The notes under the pieces: model-generated
Databases searched by the model: none
What the model was told of the DNA's origin: nothing
What the model saw: only the letters and a program-made list of their open reading frames with translations
Translations under genes and position numbers: made by a program
Shown here: positions 1-8,883 of the stretch, one piece after another
How the letters are laid out: every line of letters starts with the position of its first letter
Position numbering within the stretch: position 1 is the first letter of the stretch
Origin: Fusobacterium naviforme
GTDB lineage: Bacteria; Bacillota; Clostridia; Lachnospirales; Lachnospiraceae
NCBI GenBank assembly: GCA_003014445.1
Contig: PYGH01000003.1
Span: 62,001 to 126,000, forward strand
DNA length: 64,000 bases
Reading direction: 5' to 3'

Positions 1-1014
1 CTGCATCCCGCTCTGCGCCGCGTCAAGCCCCGCCTGCTTCGCCAGCGCGTCCTGCTGCATCTCCCGGAGATTCACCAGCAGATTCTGGTTCATAGCCTCC
101 TCGCTGTCCGCGCGAAGCTCCCAGGATGTCGTTGACTTCACATGAGAGGCATTCCGGAAGTCAATCAATGTTCCGTTTTTGGCAATCGCCGCCCTGAGAT
201 CTGTCTCCGGATCCATGCCCTCAAGGCGCGCAGCATCCGCCGCCGGCGTCTCCCCGATCTCCGGGTCCGCATCCTCCTTCCAGCCGCAGAGCAGAATGAG
301 GCTTTTCTTAAGCTTCGCCGCTCCCGCATCGAGTGAGACAAGCTGAGACTCCGCCCGCATGAGCGCTGTCTCCGCAGAGCTAAGATCCAGTGCGGTGCCA
401 AGCCCCAGCGAGAGACGCTGCGCTGCGTCGTCCCGAAGTCTCCGGTACAGCGTCGCGGACTCTGACGCGATGGCGCGCTGGGTTCTCAGTCCGTTGTAGG
501 AGATCATCAGCCGTTTCGCCGCGACAGAAACCTGACGCTCCGCCACGCGGAGCGACCGGTTTGAGGCGCTCACCTCCCGCGAGAGCTTATCCGCTGAAGC
601 CCCGATTCCCTTCGCCGTAGCGGAGAGTATCGCCTCCTGCATGGCATAGTTTCCATAGTCCGCCTGATCTCCCGCCGCCTTCGCGTTCTCCTTCAGCTGC
701 CGCATATCCCGCTGCCGCGCGTGTAAATTATCGCGTATCGTCTGCATAAGCCGGATGTTGTCCGTAAAGCCTGACCAGGCAGAGACAATTGCCGGATTGA
801 AGCTGTGTACCAGCTCATCAATCTCATCGTACTCCAGCCGGTTGTCCATCAGCGCAGCCCAGCGCTCCTCCGTGTAACCGTTCAGCTCCGCCGCACTTTT
901 TCCCGCCTCCGCGGGCTCTCTCGCTGCCTGCACGGCCGCCGATGCGGGAAATGCCGCCGTCCCCGCCAGTACAGCCGCAAGCGCCAGTGCCGCGGCTCTC
1001 CTCTCTCTCCTCAT
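1..1014 (-). CDS. TolC-like outer membrane efflux family protein (partial, second copy)
   Basis: This is the last visible gene of the efflux operon; it runs off the left edge, leaving 338 codons without a stop. It starts at an ATG whose first residues (MRRERRAAALALAAVLAG) form a basic, then hydrophobic signal peptide ending near an AxA site. The mature part is helical and rich in Ala, Gln and Glu, as in TolC/OEP-family proteins. It is a paralogue of the gene immediately upstream (1029-2255): both share a WAAL.DNR.EY..I motif after the signal peptide and a GWK.D...EI segment later. It presumably works with the RND pump encoded upstream. What a TolC-like protein does in a cell expected to lack an outer membrane is unclear. 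Confidence 0.8.
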   Translation of the reverse strand, partial: MRRERRAAALALAAVLAGTAAFPASAAVQAAREPAEAGKSAAELNGYTEERWAALMDNRLEYDEIDELVHSFNPAIVSAWSGFTDNIRLMQTIRDNLHARQRDMRQLKENAKAAGDQADYGNYAMQEAILSATAKGIGASADKLSREVSASNRSLRVAERQVSVAAKRLMISYNGLRTQRAIASESATLYRRLRDDAAQRLSLGLGTALDLSSAETALMRAESQLVSLDAGAAKLKKSLILLCGWKEDADPEIGETPAADAARLEGMDPETDLRAAIAKNGTLIDFRNASHVKSTTSWELRADSEEAMNQNLLVNLREMQQDALAKQAGLDAAQSGMQ

Positions 1015-1028
1015 GCTGTCACCTCGCC

Positions 1029-2255
1029 TCAGCTCGCCGCGCTGGCGCCGGCAAGCCCCCTGACTGCCCAGTCATAGGCCTCCATCGCCTGAAAGAGCGT
1101 GAGCTCCGCCTGCTTTCTTCCAAGCTCTGCCTGCTTTGCGTTCAGCTCTGCCGTCTCATACTCCACCCGGCTTAAAAGTCCCAGCTGATAGCGCTGCGCG
1201 CTCTGTGCGGCAGTCTGCGCGCTGAGCTCCGCATTTGATACGCTGTAGAGATAGCTGCTCTTCGCGCTGAGCACCGTCTGATACGCCGCATTGAGACTGG
1301 CAGCTATGCGGGCCTCATTATCCGCAATGGTGGATTTCAGAGTATTGATATCTGTCTCTCCGACCGCATTCTCAAGCTTTTTTTGATTCACGCGAAGCGT
1401 GTAGTTATTCTGTTTCGCACGCTCAAGATCCGCTTCCGGATTCATGCTGTCAATCCGGGAGAGCTGAAGCTCCGGCAGCGGTGCGATCTCTGCCTCACTG
1501 TCCGCCTTCCAGCCGAGCATCACCTGAAGCTTCTGCCGCGTCGCATCTCTCGCCGCACTGTCACTGATTTTCGTCTTTTCCGCATTCTGAACTGCCTGCT
1601 GCGCTGTGAGCAGCTGGATCTCCGTCCCGGCTCCCACAGCCTTTTGCGCCTCAGCAACAGAGAGCTGCAGCTCGGCGAGCTGCTTCGAGAGCGTATCCGC
1701 CTCCGTGCGGTACTGCCCCGCATAGTAAGCGATCATACTGTTCTGCGCAGTCTGCACCAGCGCCTTCTCTGCGCTCTCATAGTTCAGCCGTATGATCTCC
1801 GCGTCCTCAAGCGTATCGTCCGCCTGCTTCTGAAGGTTCTTCGCCTGCATCTCAGAGGTGAGCGCCGCCGTCATCGCGGCCGCGTAGTTCGCATCTCCCT
1901 CATCGGGATAGCTGATGTCCGCAAGCAGCTCGTCCGCAAGTCTCCGGTACTCTGAGGCCACATCGTCACGGCTGCTGCCGTAGTCCTTCCTGAATTTCCG
2001 GTAGCTGAACTGATTCTGCTGCACTGTCGGGTTGTACTCCTGAATCAGTCCCTCAATCTCCGTGTATTCCATGCGGTTGTCACGGAGTGCCGCCCACTCC
2101 TCCTCTGTCCGCGCAAACTGCGGCGAGGAGGCAAATATCGTCCCCGCCCCGAAAGCGGAGAGCTGAAGCACGAGCAGCAGCGCTGCTCCCCGACGGAGCA
2201 CCGCGCACCCCGCACTTTCCCGCTCTGCCTGCATGACCCTCATTCTGTTCTTCAA
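1029..2255 (-). CDS. TolC-like outer membrane efflux family protein (first copy)
   Basis: A secreted, mostly helical protein of about 408 residues of the TolC/OEP type. The chosen start is a TTG at 2255, preceded six bases upstream by AAAGGA; it gives a signal peptide with basic N-terminus and hydrophobic core (LLLVLQLSAFGAG). An ATG at 2315 is also open but overlaps the RND gene and puts an unlikely leader in front. The protein contains long alpha-helical stretches rich in Ala, Gln and Glu, typical of the periplasmic barrel of TolC. It sits 43 bases after the RND pump gene and 14 bases before its paralogue, so it is part of the same operon. The substrate is unknown. Family assignment is fairly secure; cellular location is not. 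Confidence 0.8.
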   Translation of the reverse strand: MKNRMRVMQAERESAGCAVLRRGAALLLVLQLSAFGAGTIFASSPQFARTEEEWAALRDNRMEYTEIEGLIQEYNPTVQQNQFSYRKFRKDYGSSRDDVASEYRRLADELLADISYPDEGDANYAAAMTAALTSEMQAKNLQKQADDTLEDAEIIRLNYESAEKALVQTAQNSMIAYYAGQYRTEADTLSKQLAELQLSVAEAQKAVGAGTEIQLLTAQQAVQNAEKTKISDSAARDATRQKLQVMLGWKADSEAEIAPLPELQLSRIDSMNPEADLERAKQNNYTLRVNQKKLENAVGETDINTLKSTIADNEARIAASLNAAYQTVLSAKSSYLYSVSNAELSAQTAAQSAQRYQLGLLSRVEYETAELNAKQAELGRKQAELTLFQAMEAYDWAVRGLAGASAAS

Positions 2256-2298
2256 GGCATTCCTTTCCCGGCCCGTCAGGGCCGCCCGTAAAGTCCAC

Positions 2299-5200
2299 TC
2301 AATCCACATCCGCAAACTCGTCTATTCCGCCCTTTCGCTTCCGATCCGTCATCTTGTAGAGCGTCGGCAGAAGCAGAAGCGAGAGCAGAGTAGAGGCCAC
2401 CAGGCCGCCGATATCCACCAGCGCCAGCCCCTGCATATACTGACCGGCGGTGCCGTAGCGCAGCGCCATCGGAATCATCGCGATGATCGTAGTCAGCGTG
2501 GTCATGAGAATGGGGCGCAGGCGAACTGCCCCCGCCTCCACCAGCGCGACATCCAGATCCGCATTCTCCGTGCGCATGTGGTTAGCTGTATCTACATATA
2601 GTATACCATTATTTACGACCGTTCCAACCATCATCAGAAAACCAATCATGGAAATCATGCTGATCTTACAGTTCGCAAGAAAGAGCAGCCCGAAGGCGCC
2701 GATCAGTGAGAATGGGATCGTAAACATCACCATAAAGGAATATTTGACTGACTCAAACTGTATCGCCATGACAATAAACACCAGAAATACCGCCGTCATC
2801 AGTGCGCCGCCGAGCGCAGAGAGCTCCTCCATCATGCTCTCGTCCATGGAGTTCTGCGCCATCTCCACCCCCATCGGCTTCTGAAAGCGCTGGACATAGG
2901 CCTTCATATCCCTGTCTGCGGTCTTCTCATAGCTCTCCACAATGTCTGCGGTGACGCTGACCTGATAGCGCTTGTCCTTTCGGAGCAGCGTCTCCGGACT
3001 GTCCTCAAAGCTCACACGCGCGATATCGGAGAGCGGCAACTGGCTGCCCTTCGGCGTTGTGATGAGCCAGCTGTTCAGCCTATCCACACTGTCCAGCGTT
3101 CCCTCCGGGTACTCAAGCCGCACCTTGTATTCACGGGAATCCACCGTAAAGCTCAGCACCTCCTTGCCGCTCATGGCGAGGTAAATGCTGCCCGCGACGC
3201 CGGCGGGTGTCAGCCCCTCGGCCTGCGCCTTCACGGGATCCACCTCCACCTTCACCACCGGGGCAGCATTCTCCATGGAGGAGTGCACCTTCGTGACATA
3301 GGGCTCCTTCCGCAGCCCTGCGACAATTTCATCCGCCGTGCGCTTCACCTGCTTGAGATCCGTTCCCTCCAGCATGGTCTGGATATCCGCAGTCGTGGAG
3401 GAGCTCATTCCCATGGAGCTCGCACTCTGCATCGTCACAGAGGCATTGGTGATGCGCTGCATGGGAGCCTTCCAGTCGGAGATAACCTGCTTCGTACTGC
3501 GGCTTCGCGGCTTGCCGGGTCCCCTGTCCTTCAAGTACGCGGTCACAGTCGCACTGGAGCCGCCGAGGCTCATTCCTACCCCGCTTGAGCCGTAGGAAAC
3601 CAGATACTTTTTAACATCCTCATCCGCAGTGATCACGGCCTCCACCTCGGAGAGCACATGATTCACCTCTTCGATGTGCTGGTTCGGCTTCAGATTCACC
3701 GTGACTGTGATCTGCCCCTCGTCCACGTCGGGCGTGAGCTCCATGCCGAGCCGCGAGGCCATGGCGAGGGAGACTAAGAGCAGCGCCACGATGGACGCGA
3801 TCGCGAGGCGGTTGTGCGGCATGATGCGGCGCACCAGCGCGCGGTAGGCTTCCTCAAGCCGCGCCAGCAGCCGGTTCACCGGCGCCTCCCGCCTCTCCTC
3901 AGGGTGCAGGAAATAAAAGAGCAGAGGCACGATGGTGCAGGCTGAAATCAGTGATGCTATCATACAGAACACAATGGTGAAACCCAGCTGCCGGAAGAGC
4001 TGCCCCGACATTCCCTTTAAGAGCGCAAGCGGCAGAAACACGACACAGGTGGTCGCGGTGGAACCTGCAACGCTGCCGAGCACATATTCTGCGCCCTGCA
4101 TGGCGCCGTCGTAGTAGCTCAGCGCATGCAGCTTTTTCTGACGGAAGCAGCTGTCCAGCACAACGATGGAATTGTCCACGACCATGCCGACGCCCAGTAC
4201 CAGAGAGCCCACAGAGATCAGGTTCATGGAAAAGCCCATGGCACTCATGCAGCAGAGCGCCACCATAACGGAAACCGGGATCGAGGTGCCGACGATGACC
4301 GAGGCCTTGATATCTCCAAAGAAAAGGAAGAGGATCGCCATGGCAAGCAGAATTGCCATGCCAAGCGTCTGGAAGACACCCCGCAGGCTGTCCTGAATCT
4401 CATTTGCGGAATCACTGATAATATCGAAGTGCAGGGAGCTGTTCGCGCGCTCCAGTGCTCCGAGCTGCCTGCGCACAGAGCGGGAGACATCCACCGCAGA
4501 GGCGCTCTGCTGCTTCGAGACAGAGATCGTCACCGCGTCCTGCCCGTTGTAGCGGGCAATGCTGTCCTGTGCCTTCAGCTTCTCGTGGACCTCCGCCACA
4601 TCACTGAGATGGATCACCTCACCGTTTGCAAGCGTCAGCGCGATGTTCCTGATTGTCTCAATGCTGTTGTAATCCGCCCCTATGCTGACATTTAAGTCCT
4701 GGTCTCCGTGACTCAGCTTACCCGAGGGCAGCGTAAAATCGGCCGCGCCGATCAGTGAGGCAAGCGTGTTCATATCGAGATGGTACTGCGACATCTTCGC
4801 CCTGTCCAGCTCAATGCGAATGTAGGACTCCCGCCCGCCGTTCAGCGTGACCTCTGCAACCGAGGATATCTTCTCCAGCTCCGGGATGATCGCATCGTCC
4901 GCGTAGCTCCGAAGATTGCCGTCCGTTCCGCCCTGCACCATGAGCTGCATCACAGGCATGGCATTCATATCCATCTCCATGATCACCGGATCGTTTGCGT
5001 CCTCCGGAAGGCCGCCGCGGATGGTATCCACCTCCTTGCGGAGATCCAGATAGGCGGAGTCCATATTGGTGCCGTAATCATAGCGCAGCATGAGTATGGA
5101 CACATTCTCCATCGCATAGCTGTAGTAGCTCTTGATTCCGGAGAGCGTGCTCACCCCGTTCTCCATGGGCTTCCCCACAGTCTCCGTGATATCCTCCGGG

Positions 5201-5367
5201 CCCGCGCCGGGGTAGCTCGTCATGATCAGCATCATCGGATAGTTCATATCCGGCGTCATCTCCATGGGAGAGCCGAAGACACCCTGCAGACCGAAATAGA
5301 GTATGGTGACCAGACTGAGCAGCATGGTCACCGGGCGCATCAGCGCAAACTTTGTGAGATTCTTCAT
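2299..5367 (-). CDS. RND family efflux permease (AcrB/HAE1-like)
   Basis: A 1022-residue proton-driven efflux permease of the resistance-nodulation-division superfamily. Visible features are the N-terminal membrane helix (about residues 12-30), a large extracytoplasmic loop, a block of helices around residues 340-470 including GVGMVVDNSIVVLDS (the TM4 acidic site, with one Asp instead of the AspAsp pair of AcrB), and a second loop and helix block to the C-terminus, giving the usual internal duplication. Length matches the family (about 1000-1050). It overlaps the adaptor gene by four bases (ATGA) and is followed by two TolC-like genes. It should pump drugs, lipids or other amphiphiles out of the membrane; the substrate cannot be read from sequence. 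Confidence 0.93.
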   Translation of the reverse strand: MKNLTKFALMRPVTMLLSLVTILYFGLQGVFGSPMEMTPDMNYPMMLIMTSYPGAGPEDITETVGKPMENGVSTLSGIKSYYSYAMENVSILMLRYDYGTNMDSAYLDLRKEVDTIRGGLPEDANDPVIMEMDMNAMPVMQLMVQGGTDGNLRSYADDAIIPELEKISSVAEVTLNGGRESYIRIELDRAKMSQYHLDMNTLASLIGAADFTLPSGKLSHGDQDLNVSIGADYNSIETIRNIALTLANGEVIHLSDVAEVHEKLKAQDSIARYNGQDAVTISVSKQQSASAVDVSRSVRRQLGALERANSSLHFDIISDSANEIQDSLRGVFQTLGMAILLAMAILFLFFGDIKASVIVGTSIPVSVMVALCCMSAMGFSMNLISVGSLVLGVGMVVDNSIVVLDSCFRQKKLHALSYYDGAMQGAEYVLGSVAGSTATTCVVFLPLALLKGMSGQLFRQLGFTIVFCMIASLISACTIVPLLFYFLHPEERREAPVNRLLARLEEAYRALVRRIMPHNRLAIASIVALLLVSLAMASRLGMELTPDVDEGQITVTVNLKPNQHIEEVNHVLSEVEAVITADEDVKKYLVSYGSSGVGMSLGGSSATVTAYLKDRGPGKPRSRSTKQVISDWKAPMQRITNASVTMQSASSMGMSSSTTADIQTMLEGTDLKQVKRTADEIVAGLRKEPYVTKVHSSMENAAPVVKVEVDPVKAQAEGLTPAGVAGSIYLAMSGKEVLSFTVDSREYKVRLEYPEGTLDSVDRLNSWLITTPKGSQLPLSDIARVSFEDSPETLLRKDKRYQVSVTADIVESYEKTADRDMKAYVQRFQKPMGVEMAQNSMDESMMEELSALGGALMTAVFLVFIVMAIQFESVKYSFMVMFTIPFSLIGAFGLLFLANCKISMISMIGFLMMVGTVVNNGILYVDTANHMRTENADLDVALVEAGAVRLRPILMTTLTTIIAMIPMALRYGTAGQYMQGLALVDIGGLVASTLLSLLLLPTLYKMTDRKRKGGIDEFADVD

Positions 5368-6443
5368 TCTGCGAGAACCTCCGCGCCGTCATAGATTTCA
5401 CTGGACCAGCTGACGATCACCAGATCCTCTGCCTGAAGGCCGTCTCGCACCTCCATGAAGCTTTCGTCAAAAATACCGGTGACGATCTCCCGCTTTACGG
5501 CGTGTCCGTCAGAAAACAGATACACATAGGGCTTTGCGTCCGCGTAGCTCACGGCTGCAACGGGGACAGTCAGCGCCTGCACCGCCCGCGCGCTGATGAG
5601 CTGCACCTTCGCGCGGGAACCGCTGCCGAGGTTCACGCCCGGTATGCTTCCATCCTCCGCGGGCTGTACCTCACCAATACTCGCCCTGCAGCTGTAGAGC
5701 CCCGTCGCCGGAGAGATCTTGCCGCTCACCTCCGTCACAGTCCCACTCACCAGCGCGGCATTCTTCTCCAGCTGTATTGCGTCTCCGACGTTCAGCTGAC
5801 GCATCACCTGCTCCGTGACACCAAAGCTTACGCTCATACCGCCGTCTCCGGAAATGGTGCAGATCGCCATGGCGGGACTCGCCTGATCGTGCACGCTCAC
5901 ATTTTTGGTCTCAATTACGCCGCTGAGCGGCGCCTTCACCGTGGTGTATTCCGTCTGTAGCTTCAGCTGTGTCTCGACATTCTGATAGGCAAGCCGGGTG
6001 CTGCCCGCCGCGCTCTGCGCTCCCTCAAGCTGCTGCTGGGACACCGCGCCGGTCGCAAAGAGCGCCTGGGTCCGGCTGAGCGCTGTCTCAGCGTCATTCA
6101 TCGCAATGCGGGCGGAATCCAGCTGAATCCTCAGAGAATCCAGCGCATCCGAGTGTATGGTGATCAGTGTCTGTCCCGCCTCGACGCGATCTCCCGCCGC
6201 GAAGCTGACGTCCGTGATCTCGCCTGCCATCTTCGGCATCACATCCACCTCCTGCTCCGGTTCCACCGTGCCGATCGCCTCTGTCCTGTTTATAATATCC
6301 CGGCGCTCCGGCGATGCGACTGTAACGGTGGGGCGCGTCTCCTCCTCCGCCCTGTCCGCTCTGTGCAGAAAACGGCTCACGATCAGAGCTGCAAGTGCCA
6401 AAAGCGCCAGAACGATAATACCTCTCTTCAGCTTTTTCTTCAT
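5364..6443 (-). CDS. Efflux RND transporter periplasmic adaptor subunit (membrane fusion protein)
   Basis: A 359-residue HlyD/MFP-family adaptor that would link the RND pump to the TolC-like partner. It has an N-terminal membrane anchor (LKRGIIVLALLALAALIVSRFL), then the lipoyl/barrel-sandwich halves (around GTVEPEQEVDVMPKMAGEI and VKAPLSGVIETKNVSVHDQAS) separated by an alpha-helical hairpin with a heptad-like pattern, then beta-barrel and membrane-proximal domains. There is no lipobox. The start codon overlaps the tetR stop by four bases and its own stop overlaps the RND start by four bases, so translation is probably coupled. Confidence 0.9.
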   Translation of the reverse strand: MKKKLKRGIIVLALLALAALIVSRFLHRADRAEEETRPTVTVASPERRDIINRTEAIGTVEPEQEVDVMPKMAGEITDVSFAAGDRVEAGQTLITIHSDALDSLRIQLDSARIAMNDAETALSRTQALFATGAVSQQQLEGAQSAAGSTRLAYQNVETQLKLQTEYTTVKAPLSGVIETKNVSVHDQASPAMAICTISGDGGMSVSFGVTEQVMRQLNVGDAIQLEKNAALVSGTVTEVSGKISPATGLYSCRASIGEVQPAEDGSIPGVNLGSGSRAKVQLISARAVQALTVPVAAVSYADAKPYVYLFSDGHAVKREIVTGIFDESFMEVRDGLQAEDLVIVSWSSEIYDGAEVLAE

Positions 6444-7090
6444 TGCTCCGCTACCTCTCTGTCTTCCCGGCGCAACACGCCGTACTTCAGGATCTCAAGC
6501 TCATGGCGCAGATTTCTCTGCACCTCCTCCACGCGCTCCGGACAGTTTGCCGCGATCGCCGCACAGCGTATGGTGCTCGTAAATACCATGGGAAGCAGAT
6601 ACATGAGCTGCTCCTCGTCCACACTGTAGTTCCTGTGATCCAGCTCCTGATAGACTCTCGCGCAGAAGGCTCTGCCCCGGCGCTGCATCTCATTGTAGCC
6701 GCCGTCATCACAGCTCTGGGTCATCTCCTGCATGAGCTCCGCATCCGAAAAAATATTCCTCATGAAGCGGAGACCGTCCTCCGTGCGAAACTCCCTGTGA
6801 CAGTGACCGTAGAGCATACGCGCGCAGAGAAAGATATCCCCTCCGCTCTGCCGCAGAAAATCAAGCACCGAGTCCTCATACTGTTTCATGAATTTTGTCA
6901 TGATATACCGCAGAAGATCCATCTTGTCCTCAAAATAAGTGTAGAAGCTTCCCCTTGAAATATCCGCCTCGCGGATGATGCTGTTGATGCTCGCGTCTGC
7001 AACAGAGACCCGGCAGAACTCATGAAAGCCGGCGCGCAGGATACGCTCCTGCTTCTCCTTTGCCAACTTGAAAAAGCGCTCCGAGGGCAT
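6440..7090 (-). CDS. TetR family transcriptional regulator of the efflux operon
   Basis: A 216-residue regulator. The N-terminal 60 residues form the TetR-type helix-turn-helix: an alpha-1 helix (KEKQERILRAGFHEFCR) followed by VADASINSIIREADISRGSFYTYFEDK, the classic recognition segment with the YTYF.DK ending. The C-terminal helical domain would bind an inducer. It is the first gene of the operon, not divergent from it, and lies directly behind a consensus promoter with two palindromic sites, so it probably represses itself and the pump genes together. A strong GAGGAGGAGAGG ribosome-binding site precedes the ATG. Confidence 0.92.
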   Translation of the reverse strand: MPSERFFKLAKEKQERILRAGFHEFCRVSVADASINSIIREADISRGSFYTYFEDKMDLLRYIMTKFMKQYEDSVLDFLRQSGGDIFLCARMLYGHCHREFRTEDGLRFMRNIFSDAELMQEMTQSCDDGGYNEMQRRGRAFCARVYQELDHRNYSVDEEQLMYLLPMVFTSTIRCAAIAANCPERVEEVQRNLRHELEILKYGVLRREDREVAEQ

Positions 7091-7119
7091 ATACCTCTCC
7101 TCCTCCTTCGATTCATCAG

Positions 7120-7134
7120 GTGACAGGCTGTCAC
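7120..7134. promoter_or_regulatory. Palindromic operator, downstream copy
   Basis: Perfect inverted repeat GTGACAGGCTGTCAC, seven bases each side of a central G. It lies at the expected transcription start, between the -10 box and the tetR ribosome-binding site. An almost identical copy lies 37 bp away (7157-7170). A TetR-family homodimer is the obvious candidate ligand. Confidence 0.75.
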
Positions 7135-7142
7135 GTCTCTAA

Positions 7143-7171
7143 ATTCTACTCGGAAAGTGACAGGCTGTCAA
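7143..7171 (-). promoter_or_regulatory. Promoter of the tetR-efflux operon
   Basis: On the minus strand TTGACA (7171-7166), a 17-bp spacer and TAGAAT (7148-7143). It is a near-consensus vegetative promoter, flanked by the two palindromic operators. Confidence 0.8.
7157..7170. promoter_or_regulatory. Palindromic operator, upstream copy overlapping the -35 box
   Basis: GTGACAGGCTGTCA, the same palindrome as at 7120-7134 with one terminal base changed. It overlaps the -35 hexamer, so a bound repressor would block RNA polymerase directly. Centre-to-centre spacing to the other copy is 37 bp. Confidence 0.75.
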
Positions 7172-7284
7172 CTCCCCGGAGGGAGTATTCTATCCTGCGC
7201 ATTTCTGATTCCCGCGCTTCATTTTTCTGTTGAAAACGCAGTCTGGAAACAGGTCTCTGTTAGAGCGCGCCCATGGCGCGCAAA

Positions 7285-7320
7285 GTCAAAAATGCTCCTG
7301 CTCATTATCTGAGCAGGAGC
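7285..7320 (-). terminator. Rho-independent terminator after the secreted-protein gene
   Basis: An 11-bp perfect stem (GCTCCTGCTCA / TGAGCAGGAGC, 7320-7294) with a 5-base loop, followed on the minus strand by ATTTTTGAC. It lies about 70 bases past the stop of the gene at 7391-8239 and insulates it from the efflux operon. Confidence 0.85.
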
Positions 7321-7390
7321 AGAGCTTCTGTATCACAATAGCCGTTCTGTCAGTACGACGGCAGATATCAACATCGTCCGCACCGGAGCC

Positions 7391-8239
7391 TCAATACTCA
7401 CCCTTATTGTAGAGGTGTCCGTGTGCGGCGTCCTCGCTGTACACCGGCGTATTGGTCGTATCGTAGTTGTAGGTCGTATCCTGAATGGAGGTGAGGATAT
7501 TCCCGCTGAAGGTTCCCTGGAACATCATCTTCTTCTCCATGAGGCTCTTCGTCGTGGAATAACGGCTCGTACCGTTGACACGGCTGCTGTCGCGCCACAC
7601 CGGAACCACAACCTGTATGCCGCTCACCACCGGGCGGAGGACTGTCTCCGTCGTGGAGGAATCGGCAGAAACCTTTCTCAGGCGGGAAGCAGACAGAATA
7701 TAGTTATTGCCCTCCGCATCCATGAGGCGTACCTTGTAGCCGCTCTCAGAGGAGCTCTTGCTGCTATTGCTGTTCTTGCTGCTGCGCACCACACTTCTGT
7801 TCGCCTTGTTCTGCGCAGTAACCGTAATACCGAGACCCGGGAGCTCAAAGGTATCTCCCTTCTTGATCTCCTTAATCTCCTCATTGCTCATAAACGCGGT
7901 GTCATAGATATCCACTGTCGCATTGTAGTTCTCTTTGCTCTCATCGAGCACCGCATTGGTGACCTTCAGGATTCTCTCTCCGAGCACCTGATACTGTGCG
8001 AGACCATCCGGCGCATTGGTACTGGTCTCTGTCACCTGCGTCGCATTGCTCGGTTTGCCGTCCCAGTAGCCGTTCACGTCAACCCAGTAGCCGTCCTCCG
8101 TGTACTGACTTGTGAGCCAGGTATCCTTGGTCTTCATGTATCTCCACCCGTTGGCGTCCTGCTGCCAGCCCGCAAATGCGGTGGAGCTCATAGCCAGAGT
8201 CAGCGCGGAAGCCGCCACGACCGTCATAAATTTCTTCAT
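7391..8239 (-). CDS. Secreted protein with N-terminal cell-wall-binding-like repeat, function unknown
   Basis: A 282-residue exported protein. The first 23 residues are a clear signal peptide ending in STAFA. Directly after it come GWQQDANGWRYMK and a Tyr/Trp/Gly-rich stretch (about residues 24-62) resembling the choline-binding/cell-wall-binding repeats common on clostridial surface proteins; only one to two repeat units are present. The rest is polar, with a serine-rich segment near residues 150-165, and no recognised catalytic motif. The gene has its own promoter and terminator, so it is monocistronic. The ribosome-binding site is AGGAGGATGATTGA before the ATG. Confidence 0.75.
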   Translation of the reverse strand: MKKFMTVVAASALTLAMSSTAFAGWQQDANGWRYMKTKDTWLTSQYTEDGYWVDVNGYWDGKPSNATQVTETSTNAPDGLAQYQVLGERILKVTNAVLDESKENYNATVDIYDTAFMSNEEIKEIKKGDTFELPGLGITVTAQNKANRSVVRSSKNSNSSKSSSESGYKVRLMDAEGNNYILSASRLRKVSADSSTTETVLRPVVSGIQVVVPVWRDSSRVNGTSRYSTTKSLMEKKMMFQGTFSGNILTSIQDTTYNYDTTNTPVYSEDAAHGHLYNKGEY

Positions 8240-8301
8240 TCAATCATCCTCCTGAATAAACTGTCCCCTCGGACATTAACTTTCTTTTTCTTGTTGGTTG
8301 C

Positions 8302-8330
8302 ATTATAAGCGCAATCTCAGGCGCGTACAA
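8302..8330 (-). promoter_or_regulatory. Promoter of the secreted-protein gene
   Basis: On the minus strand TTGTAC, 17 bp, TATAAT. The -10 box is perfect, the -35 box matches three of six. The rest of the 8331-8498 gap shows no other clear element. Confidence 0.55.
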
Positions 8331-8498
8331 GGCAATTCGCTGATTCGTAATGATTCGTAAGCTTGGGTTAAGTTTTCGTTCTGTTTTCTTTCTATATTCT
8401 TGTCTCAGCTGCTCTGCAGGGAGACACATTTCCCCACGTGATGCGAAAGTCTATATCTTACCATTCATTCAGAAGCTTTATGTCGTTTGATCTGCCGC

Positions 8499-8882
8499 TC
8501 ACACCGTCAGCTCGATCTGATTTCCCTCAAACACTCTGAAACAGCTCTCATAATAGCCGTCTCCCGTGATGCGCGGCCCGCTAAGCAGCTCATAGCCATC
8601 CTGTTTCAGGCGCGCACTGAGCGCGTCCACAGCCTCTCTGCTGCCAAGACTGAAGGCCAGATGGATGAAACCGGTGCGGTTCAGCCCCTTGTGCTCGTCC
8701 TCCATGCCCGGCCTCTGCATGAGCTCCAGCCGCGCGCCATCCGCAAAGGAAAGGAAGTAAGAGCGAAAGTCTGTCCGCACATTGTGATAGCCCTCATTCG
8801 ACACTGCCCCGAGATAGCGCAGAAAAAATTCCCGCGCGCCCTCGAGATCGTTTACATACATCGCGATGTGCTCTATTCTCAT
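8499..8882 (-). CDS. VOC (glyoxalase/bleomycin-resistance) superfamily protein
   Basis: A 127-residue single-domain VOC protein. It starts with IEHIAMYVNDLEGAREFFLRYLG, the typical beta-alpha opening with the first metal-ligand position (His), and ends with a FRVFEGNQIELTV strand carrying a Glu at the usual last ligand position. Such proteins are small metalloenzymes (lyase, dioxygenase, thiol transferase types) or ligand-binding proteins; the substrate is not evident. The ATG at 8882 is preferred over a GTG at 8894 because GAGAGG stands at a workable distance from it. It begins two bases after the stop of the YjbR-like gene and is presumably cotranscribed with it. Confidence 0.85.
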   Translation of the reverse strand: MRIEHIAMYVNDLEGAREFFLRYLGAVSNEGYHNVRTDFRSYFLSFADGARLELMQRPGMEDEHKGLNRTGFIHLAFSLGSREAVDALSARLKQDGYELLSGPRITGDGYYESCFRVFEGNQIELTV

Positions 8883-8883
8883 C

